From the NCBI GenBank assembly GCA_036924085.1, contig JAVGWX010000025.1, positions 32,726,502 to 32,790,501 of the forward strand: a stretch of 64,000 bases of DNA, written 5' to 3'. The translations under genes were made by a program, and so were the position numbers. Each line of letters starts with the position of its first letter. The stretch's first letter is position 1. This stretch comes from Ariolimax columbianus. Lineage: Eukaryota > Mollusca > Gastropoda > Stylommatophora > Arionidae. The notes beneath the pieces are model-generated. The model ran no database searches. It was not told the origin of the DNA and worked only from the letters and a program-made list of their open reading frames with translations. Of this stretch, positions 21,813-32,839 are shown in pieces.

Positions 21813-22632
21813 CGTCCATAAATGTCATTATTGTGTCAGTTCCCACTATAAATGTCATTATTGTGTCAGTTCCCCCTATAAATGTCATTATTGTGTCAGT
21901 TCCCACTATAAATGTCATTATTGTGTCAGTTCCCCCTATAAATGTCATTATTGTGTCAGTTCCCCCTATAAATGTCATTATTGTGTCAGTTCCCCCTATA
22001 AATGTCATTATTGTGTCAGTTCTCCCTATAAATGTCATTATTGTGTCAGTTCCCCCTATAAATGTCATTATTGTGTCAGTTCCCACTATAAATGTCATTA
22101 TTGTGTCAGTTACCCCTATAAATGTCATTGTTGTGTCAGTTCCCCCTATAAATGTCATTATTGTGTCAGTTCCCCCTATAAATGTCATTGTTGTGTCAGT
22201 TCCCCCTATAAATGTCATTATTGTGTCAGTTCCCACTATAAATGTCATTATTGTGTCAGTTCCCCCTATAAATGTCATTATTGTGTCAGTTCCCCCTATA
22301 AATGTCATTATTGTGTCAGTTCCCACTATAAATGTCATTATTGTGTCAGTTCTCCCTATAAATGTCATTATTGTGTCAGTTACCCCTATAAATGTCATTA
22401 TTGTGTCAGTTCCCCCTATAAATGTCATTATTGTGTCAGTTCCCACTATAAATGTAATTATTGTGTCAGTTCCCCTTATAAATGTAATTATTGTGTTAGT
22501 TCTCCCTATAAATGTCATTATTGTGTCAGTTCTCCCTATAAATGTCATTATTGTGTCAGTTCTCCCTATAAATGTCATTATTGTGTCAGTTCCCACTATA
22601 AATGTCATTATTGTGTCAGTTCCCACTATAAA
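21813..22632 (+). repeat. 30-bp satellite, 27 copies
   Basis: Unit contains AAATGTCATTATTGTGTCAG followed by TTCC(C/A)CCTAT. Exactly 30 bp, so two units fill each 60-base line and ORFs of 275-319 codons exist on both strands; none is a gene. It abuts a SINE-4 copy. Confidence 0.98.
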
Positions 22633-22775
22633 TTTCGGGATCTCTGTGGCGATGTGGTCAAGCCATTTGACTCGTGCTCAGATGGTCGGGGTTAGAGTTC
22701 AAGCTGTGACGGTCAGTCCATGATGTCAATTTTTTCAGGAGATCCCTGGGTTCATTGTGAGGGAAACTCATTAAT
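22633..22775 (+). mobile_element. SINE-4 copy, tRNA-derived
   Basis: Head GGGATCTCTGTGGCGATGTG with box A-like GGCGATGTGGTCAAG and box B-like GGGGTTAGAGTTCAAG, then CAATTTTTTCAGGAGATCCC. Same family as 3214-3455. Located between exon 8's donor and the 30-bp satellite. Confidence 0.7.
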
Positions 22776-22812
22776 CTTAACCTAGACCAACAGTCCCCTC
22801 CTGTAAACCCAC

Positions 22813-22955
22813 CTGATCTAGACAGTGTGACATGGCACTCAAAAGCTGTAGAGCAGCTGTCAGTATCACGCTGAGGTACGAGTTCAAGTCCTGGGCTAGG
22901 GTCTCCCGCAGGAGGGCAAGGTGCGACTCCAGGCTCTCCACAATATCAAAGGCTC
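22813..22955 (-). CDS. PEAK1-like: PEAK1/PRAG1-like gene, exon 8
   Basis: 143 bp, phase 1 to phase 0, residues about 1347-1394. Acceptor TTGATATTCAG, donor GATCAG|GTGGGT. It reads AFDIVESLESHLALLRETLA, then LNSYLSVILTAALQLLSAMS and HCLDQ: an amphipathic, Leu-rich helical stretch without basic residues typical of an active-site lysine. In the PEAK family a long helical insertion of this kind (V..H...LL.E.......L......LL.ALE) sits in the N-lobe at the helix C position. Homology is by pattern and by its place in the exon order. Confidence 0.82.
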
Positions 22956-23146
22956 CTGAATATCAAGATAAACAAGAGGAACAAATGGTTATATGACAGC
23001 TTCGGTAGATAACTCACACTCCCTACATAACTGTAGCAAATGGTTCTATGACAGCTACGGTAGATAACTCACACTCCCTACATAACTGTTGGTGTTTGTA
23101 TAGCGGCTGCTCGTACAGCAGGTGGTTGTAAATCTATTGTTTGTTA

Positions 23147-23565
23147 AGCGGAGGTTTGTAAAGCAGATGTCTATAAAGTAAATATGTTCATAAAGTGGGC
23201 GTTTGTAAAGCAGATATGTTTGTAAAGTGGGTGGTTTGTAAAGCAGATATGTTTGTAGAGTGGGTGGTTTGTAAAGCAGATATGTTTGTAAAGTGGGTGG
23301 TTTGTAAAGCAGATGTCTTCAAAAAGTGGGCGATTGTTAAGCAGATATCTTTAAAAAAATGGGTTTTTGTAAAGCAGATATATCTGTAAAGCAGATATGT
23401 CCGTAAAGCAGATATGTCCATTTAGCAGATATATCCATAAAGCAGATATATCCGTAAAACAGATATATCCACAAAACAGATATATCCGTAAAGCAGATAT
23501 ATCCGTAAAGCAGATAAATCCGTAAAGCAGATATATCCACAAAACAGATATGCCAGTAAAGCATG
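23147..23565. repeat. Degenerate 15-18-bp repeat
   Basis: Variants of GTAAAGCAGATAT(G/A)T with (TTT)GTAAAGTGGG inserts. The first half has a 34-bp super-unit (TTTGTAAAGTGGGTGG..), the second a 15-bp unit (AAAGCAGATATATCC). Low-complexity ORFs on the minus strand are artefacts. Confidence 0.88.
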
Positions 23566-23679
23566 AGCTTAATTCCCATAGGGTTACGATCTTATTTCAT
23601 GAACCCAAACATGAGTAAATTTGGGTTGTGCCACTTTTAAAAATAAAATGTTAGTTGCCCATGACAACGATAATGGCGA

Positions 23680-23886
23680 CAAGTACCGCTACCAGGTCCC
23701 AGAATGGGCATCGCAATTAGCAGGAGGTTGTGTTGTCCGGAGAATGGAATGCACTGTGTTGTAGTTTTACAGCTTGACTGCGATATTTGCACCTTTGAGT
23801 CCGACACATTCGTCTTCAGCAGGCATTTTGATTACCGGGTTAGCCTTTCCTCTTTGATCCCTCCTCTTTGGCCAGTCTGCTCAGTT
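23680..23886 (-). mobile_element. SINE-1 fragment
   Basis: Reverse complement of the 3' two-thirds of SINE-1: CAGCTTGACTGCGATATTTG, CACCTTTGAGTCCGACACAT, CTTTGATCCCTCCTCTTTGG. It lies directly against a CR1 3' end. Confidence 0.8.
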
Positions 23887-23887
23887 A

Positions 23888-24790
23888 ACTTAACGTAAAG
23901 TCTTTACACTGGATTAGAAGACGCAGACATTTCCTTTCTCTAGAAGCTGTGTGCATCCAATCTATTCTTAAATACATTAATTATCCCTGCCGTCGCTACT
24001 TCCTGTAGCAATGCATTCCAAGCATTCACCACTCTCTGACTAAAAATATATTTCCTAATATCTAATCTGGACCTTTCTTTAGTTAATTTGTAGCTATGCC
24101 CTGTTGTTCTTGTAGGTGGTTGTATTTTGAAAAACTTGTTATAGTCTAATTTATCCTTTCCTCGAATCATCTTATAAACCTGTATTGTCACCACAAATTC
24201 TTCTCTCTTCTAGACACTGTAGGCCGGTTTTTATCAGCTTTGTCGCTCTTTTTTGTATCCTTTCCAGCATGTTTATATCCCCTCTATGATAAGGACTCCA
24301 CACCTGTACACAGTACTCCAATCTAGGTCTAACTAAAGCTTTATACAGTTTGACGATCACTTCCTTGCTGCTATGTTTAATTTTTCTTTTTATCATACCT
24401 AACATTGCATTTGCCTTTTTCACTGCTACCTTAACTTGCTCACTCACCTTACCTGTATGATCTATGGGTCCCTTTCCTTTTCTATCTTTCTAATATTGTT
24501 CTCGCCCATTCTGTAATTATGTTCCATATTGGATCTACCCATGTGGATGACAGTACATTTATCAACATAAAACCCCATCTGCCAGCTCACAGACCATTCT
24601 GGAATTTGATCTAAAGCCGACCTCAATATATCCACTTCTGCTTAAATGAGACACTACTGCATAGTTTTGTGTCATCAGAAAACTTTGCAATCATGGATCC
24701 CATATCAATGTCCAAATCGTTTATATCAAGAACAAAATTGGTCCCAAAACCGAGCCCTGTGGCCCTCCACTCTTTACTTCACACCACTCA
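23888..24790 (-). mobile_element. CR1-like LINE copy
   Basis: Minus strand: tail at 23888-23930, C-terminus KNRLDAHSF at 23940, [60 protein letters not shown], then upstream RSNME and a decayed stretch reaching about 24790 that corresponds to the RT palm (frameshifted). Longest CR1 copy in the window. Confidence 0.85.
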
Positions 24791-24795
24791 GAGTA

Positions 24796-25496
24796 GTTGC
24801 CGCCTGTTATTCAGGATGACCGTGTGGAGGTGTAGAAGGGCCTTGGCAGCTCTGGTATGCTATTCCTGACGCTAGCAGTCAGCTATTGGTCGCTGACCCT
24901 GACGCTAGCAGTCAGCTATGGGTCGCCGGCCCTGACGCTAGCAGTCAGCTATGGGTCGCTGACCCTGACGCTAGCAGTCAGCTATGGGTCGCTGACCCTG
25001 ACGCTAGCAGTCAGCTATGGGTCGCTGACCCTGACGCTAGCAGTCAGCTATGGGTCGCTGACCCTGACGCTAGCAGTCAGCTATGGGTCGCTGACCCTGA
25101 CGCTAGCAGTCAGCTATGGGTCGCCGACCCTGACGCTAGCAATCAGCTATGGGTCGCTGACCCTGACGCTAGCAGTCAGCTATGGGTCGCTGACCCTGAC
25201 GCTAGCAGTCAGCTATGGGTCGCTGACCCTGACGCTAGCAGTCAGCTATGGGTCGCCGACCCTGACGCTAGCAGTCAGCTATGGGTCGCTGACCCTGACG
25301 CTAGCAGTCAGCTATGGGTCGCTGACCCTGACGCTAGCAGTCAGCTATGGGTCGCTGACCCTGACGCTAGCAGTCAGCTATGGGTCGCTGACCCTGACGC
25401 TAGCAGTCAGCTATGGGTCGCTGACCCTGACGCTAGCAGTCAGCTATGGGTCGCTGACCACTGGAGATTATGCGCTGCTCTTCATCTTCATCCCTG
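24796..25496 (-). mobile_element. SINE-1 copy with amplified 5' segment
   Basis: Reverse complement of the SINE-1 5' half (TTATTCAGGATGACCGTGTG, GGAGGTGTAGAAGGGCCTTG), then an array of the next segment (24870-25459), then the 5' end GATTATGCGCTGCTCTTCAT. Confidence 0.85.
24870..25459 (-). repeat. 33-bp array built from SINE-1, about 18 copies
   Basis: Unit contains CTAGCAGTCAGCTATGGGTC and GCTGACCCTGACG. The single-copy form is in SINE-1 at about 2565-2600 and 41200-41230. Two long plus-strand ORFs (215 and 230 codons) are artefacts of the 33-bp unit. Confidence 0.95.
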
Positions 25497-25735
25497 GATT
25501 ATAGTGAGGAAGAAACTTCACTGGTTACCAAACTCACTCTCTAGTCCCAAACTACCTTGGACCAGTGGCAAGACATAAGTCAAGACGACCGCAGGTAACT
25601 CAGGTTGCAGGCACTCTGATATCACCTTCTTTGAGACCAGGGGTCACTTTCGACCTGCGGGGCTTGAACCCACGCCGTTTCCCTTCATCTCTTTAAAAGG
25701 CAAGTGTCTTACCTCCTGACCACAGCAATCCCTAC
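25497..25735 (-). mobile_element. SINE-3 copy, tRNA-derived
   Basis: Minus strand: head with TGGTCAGGAGGTAAGACAC (box A-like) and GGGTTCAAGCCCC (box B-like), body with GTGACCCCTGGTCTCA, CGGTCGTCTTGACTTA and 3' end TTCCTCACTATAATCC. Second full copy at 39130-39360 in plus orientation, fragment at 37.5-37.7 kb. It lies 65 bp past the exon 7 donor. Confidence 0.82.
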
Positions 25736-25799
25736 TTACCACTTTATCACACTGCACCCCAACTACCTGGCACAAGATGAAACTAACATCGGTACTTAC

Positions 25800-25983
25800 C
25801 GACTGCAACGAAACATCTGGCCTGACTAGAGTCGTAGACAGAGTTCTGCAGGAGCTGGGATGTTTTAATAAAGTCTGGAGTCAAGAAAGAAAATGGAATG
25901 GCGTCTGCAAATATTGCTGATGGGCGTAGCAGGCTCGGGTGACTGGTTGAGCACATCTCCGTGGCTGGTCGTGAATGAAGGAT
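25800..25983 (-). CDS. PEAK1-like: PEAK1/PRAG1-like gene, exon 7
   Basis: 184 bp, phase 0 to phase 1, residues about 1286-1346. Acceptor TTTTCCTTGATCCAACCTAG, donor TCG|GTAAGT. It reads ILHSRPATEMCSTSHPSLLR, then ADAIPFSFLTPDFIKTSQLL and DSSQARCFVAV. It continues the N-lobe after exon 6; in human PEAK1/PRAG1 this is where the strand that would carry the lysine is followed by a loop and (V)P.HFN-like segment. Recognised mainly because it is in phase between two better exons and has consensus splice sites. Confidence 0.8.
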
Positions 25984-26008
25984 CTAGGTTGGATCAAGGA
26001 AAAAACAG

Positions 26009-27272
26009 TTATAAACAAATCAGGTGAGCCAAGCCTTGACTTAACAAATCAGGTGAGCCAAGTCTTCTTAACAAATCATATGAGCCAAGTCTTGACTTAA
26101 CAAATCAGGTGAGCCAAGCCTTGACTTAAAAAATCAGGTGAGCCAAGTCTTGACAACAAATCAGGTGAGCCAAGCAAGTCTTGACTTATCAAATCATATG
26201 AGCCAAGTCTTAACTTAACAAATCAGGTGATTCAAGCAAGTCTTGACATCAAATCAGATGAGCCAAGTCTTGACATAAAATCAGGTGAGCCAAGCAAGTC
26301 TTGACATCAAATTATATGAGCCAAGTCTTGACTTAACAAATCAGGTGAGCCAAGACTTGACTTAACAGATCAGGTGAGCCAAGCCTTGACTTAAAAAATC
26401 AGGTGAGCCAAGTCTTGACTAAACAAATCAGGTGAGCCAAGCCTTGACTTAACAAATCAGGTGAGCCAAGTCTTCTTAACAAATCATATGAGCCAAGTCT
26501 TGACTTAACAAATCAGGTGAGCCAAGCCTTGACTTAAAAAATCAGGTGAGCCAAGTCTTGACAACAAATCAGGTGAGCCAAGCAAGTCTTGACTTATCAA
26601 ATCATATGAGCCAAGTCTTAACTTAACAAATCAGGTGATTCAAGCAAGTCTTGACATCAAATCAGATGAGCCAAGTCTTGACATAAAATCAGGTGAGCCA
26701 AGCAAGTCTTGACATCAAATTATATGAGCCAAGTCTTGACTTAACAAATCAGGTGAGCCAAGCCTTGACTTAAAAAATCAGGTGAGCCAAGTCTTGACTT
26801 AACAAATCAGGTGAGCCAAGCCTTGACTTAAAAAATCAGGTGAGCCAAGTCTTGACTAAACAAATCAGGTGAGCCAAGCCTTGACTTAACAAATCAGGTG
26901 AGCCAAGCAAGTCTTGACATCAAATCAGATGAGCCAAGTCTTGACTTAACAAATCAGGTGAGCCAAGTCTTGACTTAACAATTCAGGTGAGCCAAGCCTT
27001 GACTTAACAAATCAGGTGAGCCAAGCCTTGACAACAAATCAGGTGAGCCAAGCCTTGACTTAACAAATCAGGTGAGCCAAGCCTTGACTTAACAAATCAG
27101 GTGAGCCAAGCCTTGACTTAACAAATCAGTTGAAGCCAAGCCTTGACTTAACAAATCAGGTGAGCCAAGTCTTGACATCAAATCAAGTGAGTCAAGCAAG
27201 TCTTGACATCAAATCAGGTGAGCCAAGTCTTGACTTAACAAATCAGGTGAACCAAGTCTTGACATCAAGCGA
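26009..27272 (+). repeat. 29-bp satellite, about 43 units, with 408-bp higher-order repeat
   Basis: Unit AATCAGGTGAGCCAAGCCTT + GACTTAACA, with variants (ATCATATGAG, TCAGGTGATTCAAG, added AGCAAG). A run of variants starting with AGTCTTCTTAACAAATCATA at 26061 recurs at 26469, giving a ~408-bp higher-order period. The plus strand repeats CAGGTGAGCC, a match to a 5' splice consensus, but on the strand opposite to the gene. The array begins about 25 bp upstream of exon 7's acceptor. Confidence 0.95.
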
Positions 27273-27279
27273 TCAATCA

Positions 27280-27870
27280 AAACCTGTCAGTTCCCTGTGG
27301 AGCAGAGGTCTTCAACAAAAAGATGCCAAGTCCATTGTTGTAGCCCATCCATTGCAATTCTGTCCACGTCTTTCCCATTTCCGTTATGTTTGTCTTGATC
27401 TCTCTTTTGCATGCCTCTTTTAGTTTGTCTCTACCTCTTTTGCTTTGGTGATTCCAGAACAGAGACTGTCTTGTAATGCTATCAGCTGGTTTCCATAATA
27501 TGTGTCCTATCCAATGCCTCATGCCGTGTTCCACTGATATATGTCTGGTTCTTTCCAACAGTTCTACAACAAACACAAAATGGACTGAATGTGCCTGTCC
27601 TTGCAGCCTTAATGGCTGCACGCTCGTCTAGCTCCAGTGTTTTTGACAAGTTTTCTGATATTTTGTGACTCTTGTTCAGATTATAATTCACAACTCCTTC
27701 ACCAGGTGGTATCAGGGACTTTGTTTTGTGGAATTCATGTGCTTTCGATCGGTTATCCAGTTTGTTATGCTGCAGTTCATCCCTGGCTTGAAATGTGAGA
27801 GGCCAGTTCAAGCCTGGCCAGTCAGTGATGGAGTTCGGCGTTACGCTCGGTTGCACATCAAAGTTCGGTC
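27280..27870 (-). mobile_element. RTE-type LINE C-terminus
   Basis: Minus strand: RHWIGHILWKPADSITRQSL, NHQSKRGRDKLKEACKREI, MGKTWTELQWMGYNNG. This matches the end of RTE ORF2 (WIGH.LRKP...ITRQAL.WNPQGKRKRGRP..TWRR, MGKTW..L). It continues where the 20.05-kb fragment stops, though they are separate copies. Upstream minus-strand frame to 27856 is unassigned. Confidence 0.75.
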
Positions 27871-28332
27871 CAGGTTATCACTACTCAAAGACCTTCCTGC
27901 TCGGCCTTCCTTCTGCCCGACGCTTCCTTTACAGGAGGTTACACGATACCTCTCTCAACCTCGTATTCTGAGCACAACAAAGGTCATGCTGACCAAAAGG
28001 TGGACACAATCAAAGGGAAGAGGACTCGGCGGCGGGACACAGAAAAAACAGGGACATGGACAGACACGGAAGGCCTGACACCCACATTGGTCTAATACAC
28101 TCCCGCGGTCCTCATCCTAAGGCAGTGAAGTACTCGGCTCCACCTGGGAAGTCTGTAGAGATTTCAGTCGCACGTTACGCATAAACACAGCCTCAGCAGT
28201 TGGACATGGCAGTGGTCGATCAACACAACGGGTCTTTGACGCCTAAGTGAACATTATTATTATTGCAGCATCTCTGTCGGTATGTAGATGGGGAGGAGAA
28301 GAAATGTTGAAGAGAATTCTTACTGAGGACAA
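27871..28332. other. No gene recognised
   Basis: Unique-looking sequence; a plus-strand frame ending at 28078 has no recognisable domain. Confidence 0.35.
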
Positions 28333-28678
28333 ATCATGGGTACATCACTGCCAACCCAAATCATGGGTACATCACTGCCAACCCAAATCATGGGTACATC
28401 ACTGCCAACCCAAATCATGCGTACATCACTGCCAACCCAAATCATGGGTACATCACTGCCAACCCAAATCATGGGTACATCACTGCCAACCCAAATCATG
28501 CGTACATCACTGCCAAACCAAATCATGGGTACATCACTGCCAACCCAAATCATGGGTACATCCCTGCCAACCCAAATCATGGGTACATCACTGCCAACCC
28601 AAATCATGGGTACATCACTGCCAACCCAAATCATGGGTACATCACTGCCAACCCAAATCATGGGTACATCAATGCCAA
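28333..28678. repeat. 27-bp minisatellite, 13 copies
   Basis: Unit AATCATGGGTACATCACTGC + CAACCCA. Unit length is a multiple of three so three frames stay open. Confidence 0.96.
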
Positions 28679-28839
28679 CCCAACCAAAATCATGGATGCA
28701 GCCATACCAACCTGAATCATGGATGCATTATTATGGACAATGCAGGCCTCACTTGAATGCCATCTTGCAGGACTGACAATCAGGCAACAGTGACATCCGA
28801 AGAATGTCATAGGTCAAAGACATTCAGCAGCAAATAAAC

Positions 28840-29100
28840 CATTCAAAACACCGATGGACTGGCCCCAATCCAAGATGAAAAAACGAGCGCTGGAGTTCCA
28901 GAACTGCTCTATGGTATCCTCGGGTAAAGAAGGGATCTCGTGGTCGGCCACCCACCAGATGGCAAGACTCGATAAATCGGAACAACAACATTTGGAATCC
29001 TGGATTGAATAAACTGCTCACCCCCAGGTCAACTCGTGCCCGTGACCACAGTGAGAGGAAACAGAGTTGACACCAGTGTTGAAGAGCGGGTGGATTCAGA
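28840..29100 (+). mobile_element. Decayed LINE C-terminal fragment
   Basis: Plus-strand frames give WYPRVKKGSRGRPPTRWQDS and NNNIWNPG, matching the common LINE C-terminal motif (G.R..GRPPTRW.DD..). Only about 60 codons are recognisable. Confidence 0.45.
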
Positions 29101-29189
29101 TTAAAATACCTTAAATATACCTTCTATTAACCAAATATATTACTGTACGGACCTGGTCCTATTGAAGTGAAAGACCCCCAATCAAATCT

Positions 29190-29652
29190 ACCATAATCTG
29201 ACAGGGGCTGTTGTTGGCTTACCATAATCTGACAGGGGCTGTTGTTGGCTTACCATAATCTGACAGGGGCTGTTGTTGGCTTACCATAATCTGACAGGGG
29301 CTGTTGTTGGCTTACCATAATCTGACAGGGGCTGTTGTTGGCTTACCATAATCTGACAGGGGCTGTTGTTGGCTTACCATAATCTGACAGGGGCTGTTGT
29401 TGGCTTACCATAATCTGACAGGGGCTGTTGTTGGCTTACCATAATCTGACAGGGGCTGTTGTTGGCTTACCATAATCTGATAAGGGCTGTTGTTGGCTTA
29501 CCATAATCTGACAGGGGCTGTTGTTGGCTTACCATAATCTGACAGGGGCTGTTGTTGGCTTACCATAATCTGATAAGGGCTGTTGTTGGCTTACCATAAT
29601 CTGACAGGGGCTGTTGTTGGCTTACCATAATCTGACAGGGGCTGTTGTTGGC
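29190..29652 (-). repeat. 31-bp array duplicating the end of exon 6 and its splice donor, ~15 copies
   Basis: On the sense (minus) strand each unit is GTAAGCCAACAACAGCCCCT + GTCAGATTATG. The single-copy exon sequence ends with GCCAACAACAGCCCCTGTCA + GATTATG and is followed by GTAAGCC, so the unit is the last 27 bp of the exon plus the first 4-5 bp of the intron. Every unit therefore repeats an intact ATTATG|GTAAG donor. Only two positions vary (CAGGGG/TAAGGG). Confidence 0.95.
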
Positions 29653-29871
29653 TTGTAACTTGGCATTGTAAACCACACATCGACCTGAGGCATGCAGAGG
29701 CTGTCCGTAGATGTCAAAGTCTGCCCACTTCAACGCCCTGGAGTTCGGAATGCTGAGACGGTCCACTGACAGGATGCGCTCACACTGGGCGTAGATGTCC
29801 TGGAGAGCGTGGAAGGTGATGTTGGTCAGCTTAGTGAAGACATCCCTCAGCTTGTCCTCGCTGAGAGAAAC
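29626..29871 (-). CDS. PEAK1-like: PEAK1/PRAG1-like gene, exon 6 (start of conserved module)
   Basis: 246 bp, phase 0 to 0, residues about 1204-1285. Acceptor TTTGCTTGTCTGCAG; the first of many identical donors (ATG|GTAAGC) is used in this model. It reads VSLSEDKLRDVFTKLTNITF, HALQDIYAQCERILSVDRLS, then ALKWADFDIYGQPLHASGRC and VVYNAKL. A helix with L..IY..C...L followed by (L)KW.DF.L...PL....A.YY is how the PEAK1/PRAG1 dimerisation helix leads into the first strands of the pseudokinase. No Gly-rich loop (GxGxxG) is visible, as expected for this family. If a later repeat donor were used, 31 bp per unit would be added and the frame would shift. Confidence 0.88.
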
Positions 29872-29937
29872 CTGCAGACAAGCAAATCTTTTTTGTTATT
29901 ACACCATCTCTCATTACACCCCTTATACCCTAGAACT

Positions 29938-30150
29938 GACTAAAGGTGGCCCCTACATTTACATGTCCCTACACCCAAACACCACCAAAGGTGGCTTCTA
30001 CATTTCCATGTCCCTAAAACCAAACACCACCAAAGGTGGCCTCCCATTTCCATGTCCCTACACCCAAACACTACCAAAGGTGGCCTCCCATTTTCATGAC
30101 CCTACATCCAAACACTACCAAAGGTGGCCTCCCATTTCCATGCCCCTTCA
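29938..30150. repeat. ~45-bp repeat, about 4.5 copies
   Basis: Unit contains ACCAAAGGTGGCCTCCCATT and TCCATGTCCCTACACCC. It lies about 65 bp upstream of the exon 6 acceptor. Confidence 0.88.
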
Positions 30151-30522
30151 CCCTCACATTGCCCAAACCAATGGTAGACACACCCCTGCACATATGGACC
30201 AGCAACAAATTCTGTCAAGAACTGAGCAGCTCTTATTTTTTGTCTTGTATCCCAACAACCATTTCGAGTAAAGGAGCATTCCCATTGGTCAATCTGCTCT
30301 AACTATACAACTGAGGTCCATGCTCTTGTGCAAGCTGTGAGCCTCCTCCTCCTCTTCTCTAGGTGAGCATGATTCGTAACACGAATAAGCGGTGCACCGA
30401 GTAGACAACATCGCAGATGCACTGAATGCACCGCAAGCTCTCAAGGAGGGCAAACTTTCACACCTCAGGACTGAACTAAACAAGGTAACTCGCAGAACAT
30501 AAACATTAAATCCATTGGCTAC
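30151..30522. other. Intron sequence, nothing recognised
   Basis: No coding or TE signature seen on either strand; a palindrome-like pair GATTCGTAACACGAATAAG lies near 30371. Confidence 0.35.
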
Positions 30523-32806
30523 CGTCACACTGTGACATACCGGAGAAACAGATAACATCAACTTAAATCCATTGGCTACCCTCACACTGTGACATACCAG
30601 AGAAACAGAGAACACCAACTAAAATCTATTTTCTACCGTAACACTGTGACATACCAGAGAAACAGAGAACACCAACTAAAATCCATTTTCTACCGTCATA
30701 CTGTGACATACCAGATAAACAGAGAACACCAACTAAAATCCATTTTCTACCGTCACACTGTGACATACCAGAGAAACAGAGAACACCAACTAAAATCCAT
30801 TTTCTACCGTCACACTGTGACATACTAGAGGAACAGAGAACACCAACTAAAATCCATTTTCTACCGTCACACTGTGACATACCAGAGAAACAGAGAACAC
30901 CAACTAAAATCTATTTTCTACCGTCACACTGTGACATACCAGAGAAACATAGAACATCAACTTAAATCTATTTTCTACCGTCACACTGTGACATACCAGA
31001 GAAATAGAGAACACCAACTAAAATCTATTTTCTACCGTCACACTGTGACACACCAGAGAAACAGAGAACACCAACTAAAATCCATTTTCTACCGTCACAC
31101 TGTGACATACCAGAGAAACAGAGAACACCAACTAAAATCTATTTTCTACCGTCACACTGTGACATACCAGAGAAACAGAGAACACCAACTAAAATCCATT
31201 TTCTACCGTCATACTGTGACATACCAGATAAACAGAGAACACCAACTAAAATCCATTTTCTACCGTCACACAGTGACATACCAGAGAAACAGAGAACACC
31301 AACTAAAATCCATTTTCTACCGTCACACTGTGACATACTAGAGGAACAGAGAACACCAACTAAAATCCATTTTCTACCGTCACACTGTGACATACCAGAG
31401 AAACAGAGAACACCAACTAAAATCTATTTTCTACCATCACACTGTGACATACCAGAGAAAACCAACTAAAATCTATTTTCTACCGTCACACTGTGACATA
31501 CCAGAGAAACAGAGAACATCAACTTAAATCTATTTTCTACCGTCACACTGTGACATACCAGAGAAATAGAGAACACCAACTAAAATCTATTTTCTACCGT
31601 CACACTGTGACACACCAGAGAAACAGAGAACACCAACTAAAATCCATTTTCTACCGTCACACTGTGACATACCAGAGAAACAGAGAACACCAACTAAAAT
31701 CCATTTTCTACCGTTACACTGTGACATACCAGAGAAACAGAGAACACCAACTAAAATCCATTTTCTACCGTCACACTGTGACATACCAGAGAAACATAGA
31801 ACACCAACTAAAATCTATTTTCTACCGTAACACTGTGACATACCAGAGAAACAGAGAACACCAACTAAAATCCATTTTCTACCGTCATACTGTGACATAC
31901 CAGATAAACAGAGAACACCAACTAAAATCCATTTTCTACCGTCACACTGTGACATACCAGAGAAACAGAGAACACCAACTAAAATCCATTTTCTACCGTC
32001 ACACTGTGACATACTAGAGGAACAGAGAACACCAACTAAAATCCATTTTCTACCGTCACACTGTGACATACCAGAGAAACAGAGAACACCAACTAAAATC
32101 TATTTTCTACCATCACACTGTGACATACCAGAGAAACAGAGAACACCAACTAAAATCCATTTCCTACCGTCACACTGTGACATACCGGAGAAACAGAGAA
32201 CACCAACTAAAATCCATTTTCTACCGTCACACTGTGACATACTAGAGAAACAGAGAACACCAACTAAAATCCAATTTCTACCGTCACACTGTGACATAAC
32301 AGAGAAACAGAGAACACCAACTAAAATCTATTTTCTACCGCCACACTGTGACATACCAGAGAAAACCAACTAAAATCTATTTTCTACCGTTACACTGTGA
32401 CATACCAGAGAAAATCAACTTAAATCTATTTTCTACCGTCACACTGTGACATACCAGAGAAATAGAGAACACCAACTAAAATCTATTTTCTACCGTCACA
32501 CTGTGACACACCAGAGAAACAGAGAACACCAACTAAAATCCATTTTCTACCGTCACACTGTGACATACCAGAGAAACAGAGAACACCAACTAAAATCCAT
32601 TTTCTACCGTTACACTGTGACATACCAGAGAAACAGAGAACACCAACTAAAATCCATTTTCTACCGTCACACTGTGACATACTAGAGAAACAGAGAACAC
32701 CCACTAAAATCCATTTTCTACCGTCACACTGTGACATACCAGAGAAACAGAGAACACCAACTAAAATCCATTTTCTACCGTTACACTGTGACATACCAGA
32801 GAAACA
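30523..32806. repeat. 57-bp satellite, about 40 copies; largest array
   Basis: Unit contains CACCAACTAAAATCCATTTT and CTACCGTCACACTGTGACAT then ACCAGAGAAACAGAGAA. 57 bp = 19 codons, so long plus-strand ORFs (repeating HTVTYQRNREHQLKSIFYR) and minus-strand ORFs appear; both are artefacts. Marker variants (CATACTGTGACATACCAGAT; ATACTAGAGGAACAG) recur at 30.70/31.21/31.88 kb and 30.82/31.34/32.01 kb, showing block duplications of about 9 and 12 units. CACACTGTGA in each unit is palindromic. Confidence 0.97.
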
Positions 32807-32839
32807 GAACAAGCAAAAACTGGAATCATGTACTTGGGG

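Noticed and set aside
21813..22632. Regular 30-bp repeats, CRISPR-like at first sight
   Set aside because: Units are directly adjacent with no unique spacers, and the DNA is plainly eukaryotic; it is a simple satellite.
26009..27272. CAGGTGAGCC repeats as donors for the PEAK-like gene
   Set aside because: The consensus is on the plus strand, antisense to the gene, so it cannot serve its splicing.
30523..32806. Repeated HTVTYQRNREHQLKSIFYR as a repeat protein
   Set aside because: The frame is broken many times along the array and the opposite strand is equally open; 57-bp satellite.
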